From an uncultured Pirellulaceae bacterium (GTDB taxonomy: Bacteria; Planctomycetota; Planctomycetia; Pirellulales; Pirellulaceae), in assembly GCA_947258905.1 (NCBI GenBank), contig CAMYKF010000615.1:1-10591 (forward strand): a stretch of 10,591 bases of DNA, read 5' to 3'. Below, in pieces: positions 6,802 through 10,591 of the stretch. Position 1 is the first letter of the stretch. Each line of letters starts with the position of its first letter. A model generated the notes under the pieces. It was not told where the DNA came from and did no database searches. It saw only the letters and a list, made by a program, of their open reading frames with translations. The position numbers were made by a program, and so were the translations under genes.

Positions 6802-8157
6802 CTATTGCCCCGTCTTCAGATCGTCCTCTGTCAAGTTGTTCTCCTCCATGAACTTCTTCAACCAGCGCTGATCCACGTCACTGGTGTCGAACTTGCCGTC
6901 CAGAATGAACTGGGTGTATTCGGACTTTCGCGTACGATCCGGTGGCGGGGCCTGGTTAGGGCCGGGAACATCCCAGGCGGCATCCGGCGAAACGGCCATT
7001 CGCTCCGTGATGTTGTCTTTCGTGATATTCCAAACCATCATGTCATCGGCCATCGAGAGAGGGCCGTCGTAGGTCTCGCGAATGCCATCGTACACCTGGT
7101 ACCGCGTGTCCTCGTCATTGAAGAAGTGATAAGCAACCGCGTGACGAGGCTTGACCGTACTCATGATCTTTCCGAAGGCCTGCGCTGACGTGTGGAAGGT
7201 GAGATTGATCCGTGCGGCCAACTGCGCCGGCTGGCCGTACTTTTCCATCATCGTATTCGAAGTCAGCCAGGCTTCGTGAATCGCGAAATCGGCAGAGTGC
7301 GCGTATTCGACATACCATTTGTTGGGTGCGGTGTCGCCGCCGATCGCGATCTTGAAACCGTTCCATTCCAGGGAATAGCCTACGGGCCCGTCACCGGTAT
7401 GAATGGTTGGGAAGGAACGAATCGTCACCCCCTTCTCCTCGTAGACGACCTGGTTAAGGCCCTTGTAATCGAACTCGTGAATGTTGATGGCCCCGGGACC
7501 GGGAGCGATCGTTACGGCACGGGTCATGTAGTCCCAGTTGTATGCCTTCAGCAGATGCTCGACGGCGTACCGCGTACCCATATCCTCCCGGCTGCCACTC
7601 GGACCCCAAACTTCCAGCGGTACGGTTCTCCCGGCCGTCCAGCCGCCAGCCCACAACGACACAAGATCACCCCAATGGTCAGTGTGCAAGTGGGTCAGGA
7701 ATACCTTTGTCAAATAGTCCGAGGGGATCATTAACGACTGAATGTTCGCGTGGGATCCCGATCCAATATCAAACAGGAATTTCTGCCCATCTCCGAGCTC
7801 AACGAGAAAGCAAGTCGCTGCCTGACTCCGTCGAGCACTCGGCATCCCCGTACCACAGGCGATTACGCGAATCTCGTCTGGCGTCAACGCTTCCGTGCCA
7901 GGGTAATACACGTATCGATCGGGCGCCGTACCGGTAGGCGATTTCACGACATTGCTTCTCAAGTCCTGTTCCTGACCTGCCGGTCGATCAGGCGAAGCTG
8001 CCTGCTGCGTTGGATCGGCATTGCGATCAAGCACTTCCGTTGCGTCCGCCATCGATACGATGGGGGCCTTGAATTGAGCCACAACATAGCCAATGACCAT
8101 GCCGATGACCAGAACACCGAGAAAACCCAGGCGAATTGATGATGACTTTTTTGACAT
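6802..8157 (-). CDS. Membrane-anchored MBL-fold metallo-hydrolase, GntH-like
   Basis: A 451-aa metallo-beta-lactamase-fold hydrolase. After a short basic start (MSKK), residues 10-27 form one hydrophobic segment, a signal anchor or uncleaved signal peptide, so the catalytic domain probably faces the periplasm. The core begins near IRVIACGTGMPSARRSQAA. The metal motif HLHTDH is at 156-161. Further likely ligands are H253 (FPTIHTGDGP), D275 (IGGDTAPNKW) and H344 (AYHFFND), an RNase Z-like set. Conserved blocks such as WNGFKIAIGGD and the C-terminal YDGPLSMADD match the family I remember as GntH, named for guanitoxin biosynthesis; no other gnt gene is present. About 40 extra C-terminal residues are charged and Pro-rich at their start. 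The ATG at 8157 is preferred over one 19 codons upstream because it follows a GGGA site and gives a clean signal anchor. Substrate unknown. Confidence 0.85.
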   Translation of the reverse strand: MSKKSSSIRLGFLGVLVIGMVIGYVVAQFKAPIVSMADATEVLDRNADPTQQAASPDRPAGQEQDLRSNVVKSPTGTAPDRYVYYPGTEALTPDEIRVIACGTGMPSARRSQAATCFLVELGDGQKFLFDIGSGSHANIQSLMIPSDYLTKVFLTHLHTDHWGDLVSLWAGGWTAGRTVPLEVWGPSGSREDMGTRYAVEHLLKAYNWDYMTRAVTIAPGPGAINIHEFDYKGLNQVVYEEKGVTIRSFPTIHTGDGPVGYSLEWNGFKIAIGGDTAPNKWYVEYAHSADFAIHEAWLTSNTMMEKYGQPAQLAARINLTFHTSAQAFGKIMSTVKPRHAVAYHFFNDEDTRYQVYDGIRETYDGPLSMADDMMVWNITKDNITERMAVSPDAAWDVPGPNQAPPPDRTRKSEYTQFILDGKFDTSDVDQRWLKKFMEENNLTEDDLKTGQ

Positions 8158-8250
8158 TTGGTTTTTCCCGATCCAGATGTTAATGGAGTGCAAAGTTCCA
8201 GCATAACATGCCATACAGTCCCACTGTTGGTTTGGCAGAGGGGCATTGCA

Positions 8251-8338
8251 ATACGAGCACGAAACGCAAGCGAGTGGTTATGAAAATGCGGCATTTTGTT
8301 CCCTCCTCAAACCACTCGCTTGCGCTTCGGGCTTGTAT
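8251..8338. repeat. 29-bp nested inverted repeat (CGCAAGCGAGTGG type)
   Basis: Arms 8251-8279 and 8310-8338 are complementary at 26 of 29 positions; both contain CGCAAGCGAGTGGTT or its complement exactly. Inside the loop is a second perfect inverted repeat, AAAATGC-G-GCATTTT at 8283-8297. I recall this arm sequence as abundant between genes of Rhodopirellula-type genomes (memory only). It lies in the 290-bp gap between the end of the MDR gene and the start of the MBL gene, both on the minus strand, so it may end the first transcript. The remainder of that gap (8158-8250, 8339-8447) shows no gene. Confidence 0.8.
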
Positions 8339-8447
8339 GGGGAACAGCCGACTCATGTCGATTACAAATGCAAGTAATCATGTCTTCAATTTGCCCTCGA
8401 CAAGTGCTCGTTTTACCGACTTCAAAAGGGGCTCGTTGGCTCGCCCA

Positions 8448-9446
8448 CTACGGGAAAGCTCGGTTCTCAACAACGACTTTGCCCATCGCTTGTCGGCTTT
8501 CCAGTCGTGAATGTGCCTGCCCAACTTCGTCGAGCGAAAACTGGCTCTCATCCAGTACAGGCTTTAATCCGCCAGACTCGGCAATTTGTGCCACGTTTCG
8601 CAAAATCTCTGCATGTTCCTGGCGTTTGAAGTTATGCAGCATCGGAATGAGCATAAACACGACATGCAACGACAATCCCTTAAAGTGAGCCAACGTTAAA
8701 TCCAGCTCACACATCGAAACGGTTGTCGCAACCTGGCCATTAAGTGCCGCCGCTTCAAATGAATTCAGGATGTTCGCTCCGCCCACCGAGTCGAACACGA
8801 CATCAAAGCCGGCACCATCTGTATGTTTCGCAACGTAGTCGGCGACCGATTCCGTTTTGTAATTAATGGCCGTCGCACCCAGTTGCCCGATTACTGCCAT
8901 TTGCTGATCGCCGCCACCAGTCGAATACACATCAGCACCAAAATGTCTGGCAAGCTGCACGGCAACATGACCAACGCCACCCGAGCCGCCATGCACGAGA
9001 ACTTTTTGACCTTGCTTGACTCCTGCGCGGATCAGACCTTCATAGGCGGTAATGGCAACCAGCGGTAACGCGGCGGCTTCTCGCATTGACAGGTTTTTGG
9101 GCTTATGAGCAATCAAGTTGCTGTCGGCCACGATGTACTCGGCCAATGTGCCGGGTAAATCGGCCAGACCACCTGCACAACCATAGACTTCGTCGCCCAC
9201 TGAGTAGCCTTCGACGCCATCGCCAACGGCTTCAACCGTTCCGGCAAAGTCCATTCCCAAAATCGCCGGAGTGTCGGGAGACAATGGCAAGTCCTTGCCC
9301 ATTTGGCGGATCATGGTATCAACCGTGTTGACACTTGATGCCGCGATCTTTACCAAAACATGACCGTCTTTGACTTCCGGTGTCTCAACATCCGCAGCTT
9401 CAAAAACTGCGTCGTCGCCGTAGGCGTTGATAAGCATTGCTTTCAT
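8448..9446 (-). CDS. Zinc-independent MDR oxidoreductase (NADPH:quinone oxidoreductase-like)
   Basis: A 332-aa member of the medium-chain dehydrogenase/reductase superfamily, probably reducing a quinone or an activated alkene with NADPH in the cytoplasm. The GroES-like N-terminal domain runs from MKAMLINAYG through VKIAASSVNTVDT and ILGMDFAGTVEAVG (62-75) to GTLAEYIVAD. The nucleotide-binding domain has the quinone-reductase type loop VHGGSGGVGHVAVQLA at 151-166. The cysteine that binds catalytic zinc in alcohol dehydrogenases is replaced in SSVNTVD, and the structural-zinc cysteine cluster is absent, so this is a zinc-less quinone-reductase-type protein. The length is normal (about 320-340). 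The start at 9446 is fixed by a strong Shine-Dalgarno 7 nt upstream. The physiological substrate cannot be told from sequence, and the neighbours do not narrow it. Confidence 0.9.
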   Translation of the reverse strand: MKAMLINAYGDDAVFEAADVETPEVKDGHVLVKIAASSVNTVDTMIRQMGKDLPLSPDTPAILGMDFAGTVEAVGDGVEGYSVGDEVYGCAGGLADLPGTLAEYIVADSNLIAHKPKNLSMREAAALPLVAITAYEGLIRAGVKQGQKVLVHGGSGGVGHVAVQLARHFGADVYSTGGGDQQMAVIGQLGATAINYKTESVADYVAKHTDGAGFDVVFDSVGGANILNSFEAAALNGQVATTVSMCELDLTLAHFKGLSLHVVFMLIPMLHNFKRQEHAEILRNVAQIAESGGLKPVLDESQFSLDEVGQAHSRLESRQAMGKVVVENRAFP

Positions 9447-9453
9447 TTTGTTT

Positions 9454-9460
9454 TCCTTCT
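9454..9460 (-). promoter_or_regulatory. Shine-Dalgarno site of the MDR gene
   Basis: AGAAGGA on the minus strand lies 7 nt before the ATG at 9446. It is the clearest ribosome binding site in the window and settles the start of the gene; most other genes here have weak or no such site. Confidence 0.7.
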
Positions 9461-9487
9461 TCTCGTCGTTGATTGTTAATTGAATGT

Positions 9488-9613
9488 AGTGGACGAGGCC
9501 ACGAGTCCTGCTTAGAAAAAGTCAAACACGTACGAAAGAGAAAGTGCAACCGGTAGCGATCGAATGTCTAATTTGTCAGTGGCTTGTTACAGGGACTCGT
9601 GGCCTCGTCCACT
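9488..9613. repeat. 126-bp element with perfect 21-bp inverted ends
   Basis: Arms 9488-9508 and 9593-9613 are exact reverse complements over 21 bp; the right arm contains GGACTCGTGGCCTCGTCC. They enclose 84 bp without a convincing gene. Each arm is itself partly self-complementary (GTGG...CCAC). No flanking direct duplication is visible (GT on the left, CC on the right). It fills most of the 206-bp gap between the M20 peptidase gene and the MDR gene, ending 41 bp before the MDR start. It could be a miniature mobile element or a paired dispersed repeat. Confidence 0.8.
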
Positions 9614-9652
9614 CCGTAGATCATGGTGACGCCCTCCCGGCCCGCTAACCAG

Positions 9653-10591
9653 CTACGATACCTGACCGGCAAGAAAACAGGCCAGGGCTGCGGTGCGCCG
9701 TCGCAGGCTGTCCAGACTGCACCATTCCTGGGGATTGTGCATGAACTTGCCGTACGGTCCCAGGCCGTCAATCGTGGGAACGCCCTGGGCAGCGAAGTTG
9801 TTGGCATCCGATCCGCCACCCTGCATGGGCGCCGGTCCGCCGCCCAGTCCCGTTTTGGCCGCGACGGCTTCATAGTCTTCGCGCAAACGCTCGCTGGCAG
9901 CCGTGGTCTCCATCGGTGGCCGTAGAACGCCGCCCTCCAGAACAAACCTGGTTTCGCGAATGTGTGCGGACAACTGATCGGCACCGACAAACGACCACGT
10001 TGAAATCTGCTTCAGTGTGCTTTCCACATGTCGGGCCTGCTCCATCGTCGAAATCCGAACATCGATGACGCATTCGGCTTTGCCGGGCACAGTATTCTTG
10101 GCGGTACCACCGGATACGATCCCCACATTGATCGTTGTGCCGAGATCGTAGTCAGTCAGTGATTCGATGTGTGGAATCGCCAGGGCCAGTGCGTGAATGG
10201 CGTTCACGCCGGAGGCGTGCTCATTGCCGGCATGCGCCTCGCGGCCTTCGGCGATCAACGTAAACGTGCCTGTTCCCTTGCGCGCGGTGATCACGCGATC
10301 TTCATCGCGTCCCGCCTCAAACACCAGTGCCATCGTGGTCCGCGTCGCCACCTCAGCCAGCAGCGTGCGACTGCTGGGTGATCCGACTTCCTCATCCGTG
10401 TTGCATACGAAACGCAGCTTGAGCCGCGAAAACACATCGGGCGCGACATCGGCCACCGCGCGCAAGCCAAACAGTATGACGGTCAATCCGGATTTCATGT
10501 CCAGCACGCCCGGTCCAAACACATGGTCGCCTCGCGAAGGCGCATCGGGTACCGCGCGTTGAAATCCGAGGAACCCCTGGCTGCTCGGATA
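9653..10591 (-). CDS. M20-family metallopeptidase (glutamate carboxypeptidase/CPG2-like), 5' end missing
   Basis: The frame is open to the right edge, leaving 312 residues; roughly the first 100, with the first metal histidine, lie outside. Numbering from the edge codon, the bridging aspartate is D31 in GPGVLDMKSG. The catalytic glutamate and its metal-binding neighbour are E67-E68 in CNTDEEVGS, then E92 in LVFEAGR and H285 in KFMHNPQEW. The spacing E68 to E92 (24) equals that of Pseudomonas carboxypeptidase G2 as I recall it. The lid/dimerisation domain is present (GREAHAGNEHASGVNAIHAL onward), and GGGSDANNF precedes the last histidine. It probably removes an acidic or acyl-linked residue from a small peptide or N-acyl amino acid, using two zinc ions. 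Whether it has a signal peptide cannot be seen. The gene downstream is 206 bp away, past an inverted-repeat element. Confidence 0.9.
   Translation of the reverse strand, partial: YPSSQGFLGFQRAVPDAPSRGDHVFGPGVLDMKSGLTVILFGLRAVADVAPDVFSRLKLRFVCNTDEEVGSPSSRTLLAEVATRTTMALVFEAGRDEDRVITARKGTGTFTLIAEGREAHAGNEHASGVNAIHALALAIPHIESLTDYDLGTTINVGIVSGGTAKNTVPGKAECVIDVRISTMEQARHVESTLKQISTWSFVGADQLSAHIRETRFVLEGGVLRPPMETTAASERLREDYEAVAAKTGLGGGPAPMQGGGSDANNFAAQGVPTIDGLGPYGKFMHNPQEWCSLDSLRRRTAALACFLAGQVS

Noticed and set aside
8354..8382. Small hairpin GATTAC/GTAATC downstream of the MDR gene
   Set aside because: Only a 6-bp AT-rich stem with an 8-nt loop and no T-run; too weak to call a terminator.
8425..8450. 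GC-rich stretch followed by TTTT directly after the MDR stop on the minus strand
   Set aside because: Only four base pairs (GGGC/GCCC) can form before the Ts, so it is not a credible intrinsic terminator.
8208..8510. Small plus-strand frames crossing the 8251-8338 repeat (reading ...KRKRVV... and ...NHSLALRACMG...)
   Set aside because: They are translations of the inverted repeat itself and antisense to the MDR gene end; such peptides appear wherever this repeat is read through.
9653..10591. M20 peptidase as the missing succinylglutamate desuccinylase (AstE) for AstA
   Set aside because: AstE belongs to a different metal-peptidase family (M14-like). The visible residues fit CPG2-type M20 enzymes, and the gene is about 3 kb away on the other strand.

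Overview
The window looks like chromosomal DNA of a planctomycete (Planctomycetota, most likely the Pirellulales/Rhodopirellula side). This rests on three things: the moderately GC-rich, loosely packed layout; an ABC-transporter-type M1 peptidase and a GntH-like metallo-hydrolase; and intergenic inverted repeats that I remember as recurrent in that phylum (for example arms carrying CGCAAGCGAGTGG and GCTAGCGCGTTCGGCTC). The taxonomic call is an inference. No rRNA, tRNA, CRISPR array, phage gene or transposase was seen.

Left part, plus strand (about 1-3943). The window opens inside an M1-family metallopeptidase whose 5' part lies outside; it resembles the C-terminal half of an ABC permease/M1 peptidase fusion. 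After a 245-bp gap holding a perfect 24-nt palindrome come two housekeeping genes. aroB encodes 3-dehydroquinate synthase (shikimate pathway). dprA encodes a protein that loads RecA onto incoming single-stranded DNA. They are 109 bp apart.

Middle, plus strand (about 3944-6637). A gap with a 3975-4054 inverted repeat and a plausible sigma70-type promoter precedes a tight two-gene unit. It encodes a class III PLP aminotransferase of 470 aa and, 5 nt later, arginine N-succinyltransferase (AstA). Gene order matches the first two genes of the proteobacterial arginine succinyltransferase operon (astC-astA). However, the aminotransferase is not a typical AstC, and astD, astB and astE do not follow.

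Right part, minus strand (about 6802-10591). Three genes face the plus-strand block. In their own transcription order they are an M20 (CPG2-like) metallopeptidase cut by the right edge, a zinc-less NADPH:quinone-oxidoreductase-like MDR protein, and a membrane-anchored MBL-fold hydrolase of the GntH type. Gaps of 206 and 290 bp separate them, so they are probably separate transcription units.

The most unusual overall feature is that every intergenic gap larger than 150 bp holds an inverted repeat, apparently of at least three sequence families. No complete new defence or mobile system was found. The best leads are the aminotransferase-AstA pair, the orphan GntH-like hydrolase and the repeat families.
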